Both the position numbers and the translations under genes were made by a program. From the NCBI GenBank assembly GCA_902779075.1, contig CACZAK010000027.1, forward strand, positions 1-50,802: 50,802 bases of DNA, given 5' to 3'. Within the stretch, counting starts at the first letter, position 1. Every line of letters begins with the position of its first letter. Of the stretch, positions 25,781-34,513 are shown one piece after another. This DNA is from an uncultured bacterium (lineage in GTDB: Bacteria > Verrucomicrobiota > Kiritimatiellia > RFP12 > UBA1067). The notes beneath the pieces are model-generated. The model was not told the origin of the DNA and ran no database searches. It worked only from the letters and a program-made list of their open reading frames with translations.

Positions 25781-25850
25781 CACCGAGCGCGCCGGAATTG
25801 CGGGCCGCACGGTTGGCGGCCCCTACCGGTACCATAAACGCCATGCCGGA
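25781..25850. repeat. Dispersed CACCGAGCGCGCC repeat, copy 1
   Basis: CACCGAGCGCGCCGGAATTG, then GGGCCGC...GGCGGCCCC and a tail ACCATAAACGCCATG. It matches 29044-29090 and 46571-46635. The GGGCCG...CGGCCC arms can pair. It lies just downstream of the chimeric gene at 25853, as copy 3 lies downstream of the related gene at 46643. Confidence 0.8.
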
Positions 25851-25852
25851 AA

Positions 25853-26470
25853 TCACAGCATGCGCAAAAACGCTTCTCGACTCGACATTGCCTCTTCCAA
25901 TTTTCCGGTCCTGCAGAGCGAGACATAAAATGCCGCAGCAGCAGCCTGGCAGTTGACCTGTCTGTTCGGATTGAACTCGATGTCGGTGAAGGCGTCGAAT
26001 TCCCTCAGTTCCTCGGCCAGCTTCGGATTGGCGAGCAGCACCTTGATGTAGAGATGATAGAAGAACGCCGTCTTCGGCTCGAGATTCCACCGAACTCCAT
26101 CTAGATCGAAGGCGAGAAGGCGATGTCCGGCGGACGCTTCCTGAACATGGTGGCGGACTTCACGCGAATCGTGGGAGTAGAGTTCCGGGAACGGACCAAC
26201 CCCGCCGTCGAACACCTTGCTCGCCTGAAAAACCGACTCCACGGAGCACTCGACTCCGCCGTGGCAACCGAACGCCACCTGCAGATAGTCGCGCCCATCC
26301 ACAAGAAATGCGTCAATCGACTGGCGCACAAGCGCCTCGGCTGCGTCGAGGAAACGGTCGATCTGCGCCTTGTGCTGCTCAAAGAAATCAACCACCGGCT
26401 TGTCGAGTCCGGAAAAGTTCTTCAACGCCGCAATGCCGTGCGGATCCGGTAACGACCGGGCGGTCAGCAC
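25853..26470 (-). CDS. Chimeric protein: RapZ-C-like N-half fused to the C-half of a family-unknown protein
   Basis: A 205-residue open frame starting at GTG 26470, directly after the peptidase stop (TAAGTG). Residues about 5-72 (RSLPDPHGIAALKNFSGLDK to DYLQVAFGCHGG) match the RapZ C-terminal domain-like gene remnant at 47342-47767. Residues about 72-205 (ECSVESVFQASKVFDGGVGP to the end) match residues 81-214 of the protein at 46643-47287. The join lies at ACGGCGGA, a sequence present in both parents. The RapZ-like part lacks its first 30 residues and the GG(Q/H)HRS end. It could be expressed by coupling to the peptidase but is probably a deletion product with no selected function. Confidence 0.7.
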   Translation of the reverse strand: MLTARSLPDPHGIAALKNFSGLDKPVVDFFEQHKAQIDRFLDAAEALVRQSIDAFLVDGRDYLQVAFGCHGGVECSVESVFQASKVFDGGVGPFPELYSHDSREVRHHVQEASAGHRLLAFDLDGVRWNLEPKTAFFYHLYIKVLLANPKLAEELREFDAFTDIEFNPNRQVNCQAAAAAFYVSLCRTGKLEEAMSSREAFLRML

Positions 26471-27280
26471 TTAACCGCCGCGTTCCTCTGGCGTGATCCG
26501 ATAGGCGCGCCGGCCATCCAATGACCGACAGAGATCGAGTATGAGGTCGTAGCCCGCTTTCGCATCCTCCACGCATACGTATTCGTCCAGAGCATGCGGA
26601 TTATAGCCGCCGTTGCCGATGTCGCAGCAGCAAAGGTCGCATTTCATCATGAGCTTGCAGACGTCCGTGTTCGCCGGATGGTCAAGAACCTCCACCCCAT
26701 GTTTTTCATACACCTTCTTGAGCACCGTGTTGTAGAACTTCTTCGAATACATCTTCGCGTTATTCTGGCGCCATTCGCTTGCCGTGCGCACCCGCCCCCA
26801 GCAGTCATTCGTGATGAGCAGCGAAACGTCTTTGAGGAAACTGTAATCCATCTTTTCGGAGCCGACCAGGCCGACCTCCTCCTGGACGAAGAACACGGCT
26901 TTGCCCTTCGGCAGCGCGTCCATGATCGCGAGCGCCAACGCGACTCCGGCCTTGTCGTCCCCGCCAATTCCAAAGCCATCGATGTACAACTCGGTTTTCC
27001 CCTCCGCGTTCTTCCGCTCCTTCACGGGCAACCGCTCATTCCGGTACACGTACTCAAGCTGTGGGCCCTGCACCGTGTCCATGTGGTTGACGAAGCACGG
27101 AACGTACTCCCCCTTCCCTATCATTCCCTTGGTCAGGTACACATTCCCTGCCTTGCCCACCGTCACCGTGATCGCGCGCCTTTTCGCGAATCCCAGAATG
27201 AAATCGCGAACCCGTTCCTCACGATACGACACCGACGGGATCGACAACACCCTTTTCAGAAAATTCTTGTCAAACTTCAT
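26471..27280 (-). CDS. M20/M42-like zinc aminopeptidase or dipeptidase, copy A
   Basis: A 269-residue cytosolic metallopeptidase. Visible zinc-site residues are H66 and D68 in NHMDT, D108/D109 in GIGGDDKAG, the catalytic-type pair E134-E135 in VQEEVGLVGS, D159 in TNDCWGR and H229 in GGYNPHALDE. It is shorter than typical M20 enzymes and lacks an obvious dimerisation domain. A second 810-base copy lies at 44983-45792, with about 16 amino-acid differences by my count. The one-module Cys-rich gene lies 12 bases upstream, so the two are likely co-transcribed. Substrate unknown. Confidence 0.82.
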   Translation of the reverse strand: MKFDKNFLKRVLSIPSVSYREERVRDFILGFAKRRAITVTVGKAGNVYLTKGMIGKGEYVPCFVNHMDTVQGPQLEYVYRNERLPVKERKNAEGKTELYIDGFGIGGDDKAGVALALAIMDALPKGKAVFFVQEEVGLVGSEKMDYSFLKDVSLLITNDCWGRVRTASEWRQNNAKMYSKKFYNTVLKKVYEKHGVEVLDHPANTDVCKLMMKCDLCCCDIGNGGYNPHALDEYVCVEDAKAGYDLILDLCRSLDGRRAYRITPEERGG

Positions 27281-27292
27281 ACTCTTATTTCC

Positions 27293-27376
27293 TCACTTCT
27301 CATGCTTTCGCTTGGGTGAACGGATGCAGCCCGAACCGTAGCTTGTGCTTCCGCAGTATCTGCATTTCGCATTCAT
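27293..27376 (-). CDS. 27-residue Cys-rich microprotein (single module)
   Basis: ATG 27376 with GAGGAA upstream encodes MNAKCRYCGSTSYGSGCIRS plus PKRKHEK. The module has CxxC, a third Cys and Lys/Arg/His-rich tail, so it may bind zinc. The equivalent gene at 45805-46062 has three such modules. It is short but has its own ribosome site and promoter and stands just upstream of the peptidase in both cassettes. Function unknown. Confidence 0.65.
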   Translation of the reverse strand: MNAKCRYCGSTSYGSGCIRSPKRKHEK

Positions 27377-27405
27377 CTGTTTTCCTCGAAGAACGTCACG
27401 GCGAC

Positions 27406-27411
27406 AGTATA
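27406..27411 (-). promoter_or_regulatory. -10 element of the Cys-module/peptidase unit, copy A
   Basis: Minus-strand TTTTTGCTATACTG, an extended -10 (TGC, TATACT), conserved at 46092-46097. No good -35. Confidence 0.6.
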
Positions 27412-27475
27412 GCAAAAACCGGCTGGCTTATGGGGAGTTTATTTTCGGCCCTTCACTGGGCATCGAGCCAACGCT

Positions 27476-27715
27476 TCACTCGTCAATGGCCGCGCCGAAG
27501 CTTCCGTCAGGATAAGCGAATAGCCTGGCCGAGCCCTTGTGCGGCCAATCGCGATACATTTCCACGAGGCTCTGGACATTCTGGCTGCGGTCACATTCAG
27601 GGATTTCCTTCCCGTATGGAGTCTCCACCTTTTCAACAGTCTCGTCTTTCAGGAACACGATCGCCTCCATCTTTGACCAGGATTCGTCAATCAGCCTCTC
27701 TGTTTCTAAATCCAT
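27476..27715 (-). CDS. Hypothetical 79-residue protein
   Basis: Starts MDLETERLIDESWSKMEAIV with AAGGAAA upstream; acidic and Glu-rich at first, then DWPHKGSARLFAYPDGSFGA near the end. No family recognised, no export signal or membrane segment. The duplicated cassette at 45-46.4 kb has no counterpart between its sigma-4 and Cys-module genes, so this gene was gained in copy A or lost in copy B. Confidence 0.6.
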   Translation of the reverse strand: MDLETERLIDESWSKMEAIVFLKDETVEKVETPYGKEIPECDRSQNVQSLVEMYRDWPHKGSARLFAYPDGSFGAAIDE

Positions 27716-27787
27716 TGTTTAGTTTCCTTTCAACGATTTCACTTTCATCAATCACCAAGAACGCAAAGCGCTCGGAAATCTTTATGT

Positions 27788-27961
27788 TCATCCTAGGATT
27801 TCTGACAAAGTCGTGATGCCATAACGCAACTTCAGTTGCATTCGTACCTTTTCCAGCGCCTTCTTCTCAATCTGCCGCACCCGCTCGCGGGATATCCCCA
27901 ACAATTCAGCGGTTTCACTCAGCGTGTGCGTCACACCATATCCAGTCTTGCTCTCACCCAT
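27788..27961 (-). CDS. Stand-alone sigma-70 region-4-like DNA-binding protein, copy A
   Basis: A 57-residue protein (MGESKTGYGVTHTLSETAEL...). SETAELLGISRERVRQIEKK followed by ALEKVR is the classic sigma-4 helix-turn-helix, but no region 2 is present, so it cannot act as a full sigma factor. ATG 27961 is chosen because GGAAG lies just upstream; the frame is open to a TTG at 27985. A near-identical copy is at 46203-46376. Likely a small transcription regulator of its cassette (inference). Confidence 0.72.
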   Translation of the reverse strand: MGESKTGYGVTHTLSETAELLGISRERVRQIEKKALEKVRMQLKLRYGITTLSEILG

Positions 27962-28016
27962 TTCTTCACTTCCTTTCTCGGACAATTTTCACAACCCTCA
28001 AAAACAATAAACGCTA

Positions 28017-28039
28017 CAGATGCGACAAACTCGCATCTG
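28017..28039 (-). promoter_or_regulatory. Conserved leader hairpin upstream of the sigma-4 gene
   Basis: CAGATGCGA and TCGCATCTG form a perfect 9-base stem with a five-base loop about 55 bases upstream of the sigma-4 ATG. In the second cassette (about 46433-46457) the stem persists with a G-U wobble. It is followed on the minus strand by a U-rich stretch, so it could be an attenuator or a terminator of the Gp88-like gene. Confidence 0.5.
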
Positions 28040-28059
28040 CACAAAAAAACACGGAAGAT

Positions 28060-28911
28060 TTATCCGCGCACCATTTTTTCTGCCGCCCTGAGGGCCCAAT
28101 CGCCTTCACCAACTACGTTAAAGCGGATGTCGCCCGTGCCGCAGCAGCCACAGCCGTGTTCCGCGCAGTTCCTGCAATGCCAAACCGTGATTTCCTTCTC
28201 CGTCTCACGCTCGGCGCGCCGGCGTGCCGCCTTCGCGTCAAGCCCTTGTGCGCGCAGTTCGCGGGCAATCTCGTTCTTCCGTGCAAGAAAGCGCGCAAGT
28301 GACTTCTGGTACGGACAGTTCCCCGTGCCGTCCCAAACAACGTGCGTCACGTCAAATCCAAGTCGGCGCGCTTCCGCCTCCCCCGCTTCGTCGCCCTCCC
28401 AGGTGGAGTAACGGGCGTGGAGGTTCGCGGGGCGGTCAACAAGCGTCGGCAAAAGCTCAATGCGCTTCGTGTACAGGATCGCGTGCACGCTCGGGTGCCT
28501 CCGCGCGGCGGCAATGCAGGCCTTCACCTGCTCGGCGTTTTCAAAGTCGCCGCCGTCTGAAAGGCGGATCGGCAGGTGCAGGCGTTCCGCCTCGCGGTAA
28601 AAGTGCTCGTAGTACGCGTTTGGGTCGATGCGGCGGAGGACCGTGTTACGCGCCTCGCACCTGCGGCAGTTCGGGCGCGGCTTCGTGCAGATGTTGATCA
28701 CGTAGCAGGTCCCCGCGCACTTCTCAAGGCACGAGGGGTGGCACGTGATGATTGGCAGCGTCGCCTCGTTTACGCAGCGCGTCTTGCGGTTCCCCAGCCC
28801 GACATGCGGCTTTTCGGCAAAGCGCCCCTGGTACTTCGCCTCGAATTCGGCTACGTCCTTCTGCATCAATTCAATACATTGAACAAATTGTTCTTTCAGG
28901 TCTTTCTGCAT
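28060..28911 (-). CDS. Gp88-like cysteine-rich protein
   Basis: A 283-residue protein. GNRKTRCVNEATLPIITCHP, then SCLEKCAGTCYVINIC and RPNCRRC resemble the phage 'gene product 88' domain, rich in Cys and possibly binding metal. The middle (IRLSDGGDFENAEQVKACIA) looks like a TIM-barrel/radical-enzyme style strand. A second Cys cluster, WHCRNCAEHGCGCCGTG, lies near the C-terminus. AGGAG upstream of ATG 28911 supports the start. Such proteins occur in phages and plasmids with unknown role. It lies between the duplicated cassette and recD. Confidence 0.65.
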   Translation of the reverse strand: MQKDLKEQFVQCIELMQKDVAEFEAKYQGRFAEKPHVGLGNRKTRCVNEATLPIITCHPSCLEKCAGTCYVINICTKPRPNCRRCEARNTVLRRIDPNAYYEHFYREAERLHLPIRLSDGGDFENAEQVKACIAAARRHPSVHAILYTKRIELLPTLVDRPANLHARYSTWEGDEAGEAEARRLGFDVTHVVWDGTGNCPYQKSLARFLARKNEIARELRAQGLDAKAARRRAERETEKEITVWHCRNCAEHGCGCCGTGDIRFNVVGEGDWALRAAEKMVRG

Positions 28912-29043
28912 GATTTATCTCCTTATACCCATGGAACGCCACCAGTTCCCGACCCTTACGGGCTCACGGATTTTTTTTAACGCCTTGCCGCCTTCCGTCT
29001 ATGATGCAGCCGTAATGACTGAGTTGGAATTTCTTGAGCGCGA

Positions 29044-29090
29044 TCACCGAGCGCGCCGGAATTGCGGGCCGCCCGGTGGTCGGCCCCGCC
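29044..29090. repeat. Dispersed CACCGAGCGCGCC repeat, copy 2
   Basis: TCACCGAGCGCGCCGGAATT followed by GCGGGCCGCCCGGTGGTCGGCCCC, matching copies at 25781 and 46571. It sits in the 205-base space between the Gp88-like gene and recD, which otherwise shows only a run of eight T (about 28972-28979). Confidence 0.8.
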
Positions 29091-29116
29091 ATCCTTTTCA
29101 CGCAATCACCTCACGA

Positions 29117-31021
29117 TCAAGGCGAATGGGATTCCACTACAACCGAACAAGAACAAGGTGTAAAACGATTTGTCGGCGTGGATACACATTTTCGCAATGC
29201 TGATTCACTGCTCCAAATATCAACATGTCCACCTTTCTTCACACGAGTAAGGGCCGTGTAGAGCATCTCACGCGAAAGCAGCGGCGAATCACCGTCGTCT
29301 GAAAGCACGATTGCCACATTGTTGAATTCGGCCCCTTGGACTTTATGCACCGTCTCCGCAAAAGCGAGTTCATGTTGTGGAATCAAGGCCAGCGGAACAC
29401 GCCTGATCTGTCCATCAGAAGCTGCAAGCAGCGCGTTTTGTCCATCGTCCGGCAAGACCACAAAGGAATCGCCGTTGCAGAGTCTCTCTTGATCATAGAC
29501 ATTCTGGGTCACCAGATTCACCGTTGGGACCCTGCCACGCTTCGGGTCCTGCGGAATTGATTGAGACAAATCGTCATATATCCGCCGGTTCAGCGAGACA
29601 CAACCTATTTTCTTCCGATGTCTCATGGCCGAGAGGACGCAGAACTCCCCGATCGCCTCTACAGCGGCGGCAGGTTCGTTTGCATTATCAAGGAGTCGCT
29701 TATATCCCGTAACAACCCGTTTATCAAAATCATTCCAGGCTTTATCATCTTCCTGCCCCCCATCACCGAATCGATGCCATGTGACATCTTTGGACACTTT
29801 CTCATCGCCTAACAAACCGATGAAGATGTCTTCCGGCTTTTCGGATGCCTTCAAGCCTTCGCCAAGCATTGCCTTTGCCAATCTGTCCACGGAACCTCCC
29901 GGCTCAAACCGGTTACTCGTCTTAAGCGTTGATACGGCATTCGGAAGTTCTGTACACAGATCTGCGAACACATGTCCCAAATCGACAGATGGCAGCTGGT
30001 TGAAATCTCCCACCAGCGTCAAACGGCAACCTCTCGGCAAAGCCCTTATGATAGAGGTGGCCATTGGCAGTGACAACATACTGGCCTCATCTATGATCAC
30101 CCAGTCCGCGTCAAGGGGATTTCCTTCATTATGCCTGTAATTTGTGAAATCCCGATCCTTCTTCAAAAGCTTGTCAACTGTAAGGGCTTCTTTTTCATCA
30201 TCGAACAGGATCGCTTTTGTCTCATCATCAAGAATACCTTCAAGCATTTCCCTTGACTGCATGATACTCTGCTTCATCCGTGCCGCCGCCTTGGCTGATG
30301 GCGCGGCAAGTCGAATGCGCATATTAGGCTGGCTTGTCAATGCACAAGCCATGACACGCGCAAGCGTAAATGTTTTTCCAGTTCCAGGCCCACCATTAAG
30401 AATCGAGAACTGATATGTAAGAAGGCGAGCGGCGGCGACAGCCTTCTCTTCGTCTATCTCGCCCGGACGGTCCTTCTTCGGGAACATCCCCTTTTCATTA
30501 GCATTTAGACCCTCTGGGCGTGCAACATCATCTTTCATGGCAACAGCTGAAAGTTCTGTTGCACATCTCTTCAAGTAACCCTCATCCTGATCGTACCTTC
30601 GCAAAAGCAGTACGCCGCCCCGGAATACGAATGGAGGTCTATTCAAACTATCGTCTCCTTTTTGACCTTCAACTTCTACAATCTCGGGATGCTCCGCCAA
30701 GAGTGATCGTATCACGTCCCAGTTTGGAAGCGCGACCGACGCAAGCCCGTCACTACATGTCTCGTCAACATCATCGTCGGTGGCCCGAAGGACGTTCACA
30801 ATCTCTCCGATCGGCATTCCCGCAAGCCGTGAAAGAGGAAGGCATGTATGACCACATTCGCTGGCATGCACCGCCAGCGCACATAGGCACGGCAGGACCG
30901 AGACCCGAGCACCATCTTCGTCCATGATCACAGTGTCGTCTTCCTTCATGAGGCGCAAAACAAGGTCATAGACCGAGTCTGCAAAAGTGCTCCAAGGATA
31001 GGTTATTGATTTATCTCTCAT
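29117..31021 (-). CDS. recD: Exodeoxyribonuclease V subunit alpha (RecD helicase)
   Basis: A 634-residue SF1B helicase. Walker A NGGPGTGKTFT is near 207-217, Walker B WVIIDEASML near 305-314, motif GDFNQLPSVD follows, and the C-terminal VHKVQGAEF motif lies near 553-561 with YTALTRVKKG after it. Length fits E. coli RecD. As a RecBCD subunit it would be the 5'-3' motor that helps unwind DNA ends for recombinational repair and destroys linear foreign DNA. The gene follows recB by 19 bases on the same strand; recC-recB-recD form one operon. Confidence 0.92.
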   Translation of the reverse strand: MRDKSITYPWSTFADSVYDLVLRLMKEDDTVIMDEDGARVSVLPCLCALAVHASECGHTCLPLSRLAGMPIGEIVNVLRATDDDVDETCSDGLASVALPNWDVIRSLLAEHPEIVEVEGQKGDDSLNRPPFVFRGGVLLLRRYDQDEGYLKRCATELSAVAMKDDVARPEGLNANEKGMFPKKDRPGEIDEEKAVAAARLLTYQFSILNGGPGTGKTFTLARVMACALTSQPNMRIRLAAPSAKAAARMKQSIMQSREMLEGILDDETKAILFDDEKEALTVDKLLKKDRDFTNYRHNEGNPLDADWVIIDEASMLSLPMATSIIRALPRGCRLTLVGDFNQLPSVDLGHVFADLCTELPNAVSTLKTSNRFEPGGSVDRLAKAMLGEGLKASEKPEDIFIGLLGDEKVSKDVTWHRFGDGGQEDDKAWNDFDKRVVTGYKRLLDNANEPAAAVEAIGEFCVLSAMRHRKKIGCVSLNRRIYDDLSQSIPQDPKRGRVPTVNLVTQNVYDQERLCNGDSFVVLPDDGQNALLAASDGQIRRVPLALIPQHELAFAETVHKVQGAEFNNVAIVLSDDGDSPLLSREMLYTALTRVKKGGHVDIWSSESALRKCVSTPTNRFTPCSCSVVVESHSP

Positions 31022-31040
31022 TTCGTCACTCTTCTTTCCG

Positions 31041-34000
31041 TCACTTTAGCCCAAGAACACTGCCGACCGCTTCAAGCAATTCACGAGGCGGGCGATCCGA
31101 GAAAACCGCATCCGAAAGACCGATTTCATCAAATGCGAACGCGCGGACAAAAATATAATGCACTCCCCCGAAATGGCGCTCATAGCTGTACCCCGGCAGG
31201 CACTCCTTCAAGTACTGATGCACCGCAGCGGAATAGACGAGGTACTGCAGGAAGTAAGAATTCCGCGCCATCTCGCGAACAAGCCCTTCTGGACTGAACT
31301 CAGATCGATACGCGCCAAGGATATTCGTTTTCCAATCGACAACATAAAAGCGACCATCTTCCTCAAACAGAAGATCGACAGATCCCGTCATCCACCCGTT
31401 CGGGATGCTTTTGGCATTTGTGCACTGGTGCATGGCATCCACAAACAGACGCTTCGGCTGATCATCATGCCAGAATCGTTCAATGACGGAAAACAGTGCG
31501 GCCGTAGTCTCTTGCGCCGATGCAGAGGAAAAATTGAACTTCCATTCATGCATCTGCTTTTCGGTTGGGACATGGCTCAATGAAATTGCCTTCCCCCCTT
31601 CAACGAGCGACGGCAAGCGCACCGTCGCCACGCCATGTAACATCCGTAGAATTGATTGTATGACTTCTCCGTCATCAGCGCTTTCCCGAACCGCCGTCAC
31701 CCCGCCCATAATCGCCCGAATATCGGCGATTACATCAGAGCGAAGCTCTTCATCGCAAACTACAGACAAAGGGATTTTCTCGAACAACCGGTGAAACCGG
31801 GTTCCGTTATCCGTTCCTCCGGGGAAATATCGGAAAATCGGCAGTTCACGCATCGGTTCTTCGCCAAACTGCCCGTAAACCCTGGATGCGACGTCTTCGT
31901 TTTGCGAAGTCACATCCGCCTCGTCTACCGTCTCATTTTCAAAATCTGGAACTGAAATGTGTATTGAACCATGCTGCGGCGCAATTGACGAATAGCTGCC
32001 GACATCTTCGTCGTGCAACAGATTCGGTGGGGCCAACGGCTTTTGCAGATTCACATTAAGAGTTGAACCCCTATTCCTTGCTGCTCCAGACTCAACCGAA
32101 ATTCCCTCGCTCCCCTCAGTATCACCAAGACTTTCACTAACTGCTTTGAGAAACAATGCCGACGGACATGGCTTATCGCCTCTCAACTTTTCAATGAGGC
32201 CATCACACTGGGGATCTGTCCCTGGGCACTTAATGACGACACACCTCTGCGCTGCGCGCGTAAAGGAGACGTAAAGCAATCTAAGATGTTCGTCCGTGAT
32301 TTCAGCCACCGATTTTTGGTTCCGCTCAGAATCTCGGTGTATATCCTCCATTCGGCTAAACGCATGCAGTTGCAAGTCCTTGGCATCGTGATAACTCGCA
32401 AACACCGTAGATGCATACTTGTCGGGTTTAAGTTCCCCGTAGTCCAGCCATTGAGACCTATTAAGCGTACCGTTCTTTGTCCATTTTGGCACCCACGCAC
32501 CTTTTGTAATCGGTACAAGCACAACCGGGAATTCCAGTCCCTTCGCCTTATGAACGGTTGTGACCACTACGGCATTTTCATCGGACTCAAGACGTTGCTG
32601 CTCGTCCTCGTTGCTGTCAGACGCCGACGCAATCCGCTCAGCAAACCAGGCCATCTCTGCAATTGGATCGATCCCGTTTTCGTTTTCATACGTCTGGATC
32701 AGTTCTATCAGCTGCCCGAGGTCGGTCAGTAACCGCTCCCCGTTACGAAGGCGAGGCAGGCGTCGATAGACGCCCGTCCTATCGGCGAAAACAGAGAACA
32801 TTGCCCCCCAACCCCGTTCTGACCACTGACCGAATCGCCTTTCCAATAAGCCCGTCAAGTCACTCATAGTGAATCGCCCTTGATTTTCGACCTGCATATT
32901 CCACTCGGTCGGCAAAGCAATCCCCGCCCCCTCCTGGGACAGTTGAAGTATCTGAACTTGCGAAAGTCCCCAGAGGTCGTTGTCAACCAGCCCACCTCGG
33001 ACCTGCCTCATGTAACCTGGATCAGAAAGCATCTGCATAAACGCAAGCATGTGCCGGGCCATTGAACTTGCAAAGACGGATGCCTCTGCCATGCAAACAG
33101 CGGGGATTTCCCCGTCAATCAATGTCTGGCAGACCTGCCGTCCAAACTCGTTTGAAGTCACAAGCACGGCTATGTCAGAAGCTTGGAGTAATCTATAGGA
33201 ACCTGCTTTCGCGTCGTATATCTCCGGTCTCTCCACATGGAATAGATGTCGGACTTGTTCCAGAACTTCGTTTTGTACAAACTCCCAATCCTTGTTCCCG
33301 ATTTCAACGATTCGAAAAGGTGTTTCGTCGTCCTTACCTTTCGTGCGAAGCGATCTGATACTCTTGCTGAACGCAAGGTCTCCTGAATATGCAATACTGG
33401 AATCACCAAACGTGTAATCTTTGCCCGAATCTGCGAACATCCGGTTCACTGCTTTTATGATCCCGCCCGTCGACCGGAAGTTCTGCTTCAACTCATAACG
33501 TCTATCCGCCGGAATCTCGCCCACGGCCTTCCGGTACATGAAGATGTCTCCCCCTCGAAAAGCGTAGATGGCCTGCTTTGGATCACCCACCACGAAACTT
33601 CGGCATGACTCCCTCGCAGTGTTCTCCCAAAAGACTCGGCGGAATATCTCATATTGAACAGGGTCTGTGTCTTGAAACTCGTCAATGAGGACAGCAGAAT
33701 ACTCAGCACGCAGTTTCGCGGACAACTGTTCTCCCTCTTGTTGTAATGCATCCCGCACCTGCAACAGAAGATCATCATAGGAGAGCCTTTGTGCGCCACT
33801 TCGCTTGGCACTTTGTTTGTCACGGACGGCAGCAACGCTCGAAAACACCAACCGCGACTGTGGCGAATCATTGTCCTGACCGGAACGCTCGTCAAGAATT
33901 GCCTGAGTTGCAGCCAATCTCATCACCCCTGGACAAAACGACTCCTTTCCGTACTTCTCGAAATGTGCTTTATCCTCCTTTCTCAGCCGTCGCCATGCGT

Positions 34001-34508
34001 CATCAGCCAGAATGCTGACATCGTTAAAATCTCCAACCTCAGAGCCGAAACTCGCACCCGATTCAAAAGCATACCGATTGAGCACGCGATTGCAAAACCC
34101 ATGGATAGTGGAGATTGCCGCCTGATCGAAATTGGAAATCGCATCAGTCACACGCTCTTTAGCCAGCCCCCAATCCGATTCTGGTATCAGGCGCACAAGT
34201 TCCAATGCCTGTTCTTGGGCCGAATCCAAATCTTCTGCAGGGGTTGCGAGCGCCTGCCCGCGTTCCATTGCGAGAATATCGCGCACATTCACCAACACAC
34301 GACGAAGTCTGTCGCACAGTTCCGCAGTTGCCGCCTCTGTAAATGTCACAACCAATATTTGGGTTACGCGGAGTCCATCAAGCATGACAAGTCGTGCGAA
34401 CACATTCTGCATGTTGTAGGTCTTGCCCGTACCGGCACTCGCGGCAATCAGGTGCTGGCCCCGGAGCGGAAACGCCTTTTCAAAAAACGCCTGTGTGAAA
34501 TTTTCCAT
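31041..34508 (-). CDS. recB: Exodeoxyribonuclease V subunit beta (RecB helicase-nuclease)
   Basis: A 1155-residue UvrD-type SF1A helicase with Walker A ASAGTGKT at 23-30, motif II VLIDEFQDTDP near 270, VVTTVHKAKGLEFPVVLVPI in the helicase core, and a C-terminal RecB-family nuclease with RFYVVDWKTNILG near 1050 (D...D-x-K site) and HQYL after it. ATG 34508 is preferred because AGGAGG lies about 8 bases upstream; an in-frame TTG at 34517 overlaps the recC stop and is an alternative. Gives 3'-5' unwinding and degradation at DNA ends. Confidence 0.92.
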   Translation of the reverse strand: MENFTQAFFEKAFPLRGQHLIAASAGTGKTYNMQNVFARLVMLDGLRVTQILVVTFTEAATAELCDRLRRVLVNVRDILAMERGQALATPAEDLDSAQEQALELVRLIPESDWGLAKERVTDAISNFDQAAISTIHGFCNRVLNRYAFESGASFGSEVGDFNDVSILADDAWRRLRKEDKAHFEKYGKESFCPGVMRLAATQAILDERSGQDNDSPQSRLVFSSVAAVRDKQSAKRSGAQRLSYDDLLLQVRDALQQEGEQLSAKLRAEYSAVLIDEFQDTDPVQYEIFRRVFWENTARESCRSFVVGDPKQAIYAFRGGDIFMYRKAVGEIPADRRYELKQNFRSTGGIIKAVNRMFADSGKDYTFGDSSIAYSGDLAFSKSIRSLRTKGKDDETPFRIVEIGNKDWEFVQNEVLEQVRHLFHVERPEIYDAKAGSYRLLQASDIAVLVTSNEFGRQVCQTLIDGEIPAVCMAEASVFASSMARHMLAFMQMLSDPGYMRQVRGGLVDNDLWGLSQVQILQLSQEGAGIALPTEWNMQVENQGRFTMSDLTGLLERRFGQWSERGWGAMFSVFADRTGVYRRLPRLRNGERLLTDLGQLIELIQTYENENGIDPIAEMAWFAERIASASDSNEDEQQRLESDENAVVVTTVHKAKGLEFPVVLVPITKGAWVPKWTKNGTLNRSQWLDYGELKPDKYASTVFASYHDAKDLQLHAFSRMEDIHRDSERNQKSVAEITDEHLRLLYVSFTRAAQRCVVIKCPGTDPQCDGLIEKLRGDKPCPSALFLKAVSESLGDTEGSEGISVESGAARNRGSTLNVNLQKPLAPPNLLHDEDVGSYSSIAPQHGSIHISVPDFENETVDEADVTSQNEDVASRVYGQFGEEPMRELPIFRYFPGGTDNGTRFHRLFEKIPLSVVCDEELRSDVIADIRAIMGGVTAVRESADDGEVIQSILRMLHGVATVRLPSLVEGGKAISLSHVPTEKQMHEWKFNFSSASAQETTAALFSVIERFWHDDQPKRLFVDAMHQCTNAKSIPNGWMTGSVDLLFEEDGRFYVVDWKTNILGAYRSEFSPEGLVREMARNSYFLQYLVYSAAVHQYLKECLPGYSYERHFGGVHYIFVRAFAFDEIGLSDAVFSDRPPRELLEAVGSVLGLK

Positions 34509-34513
34509 GACAA

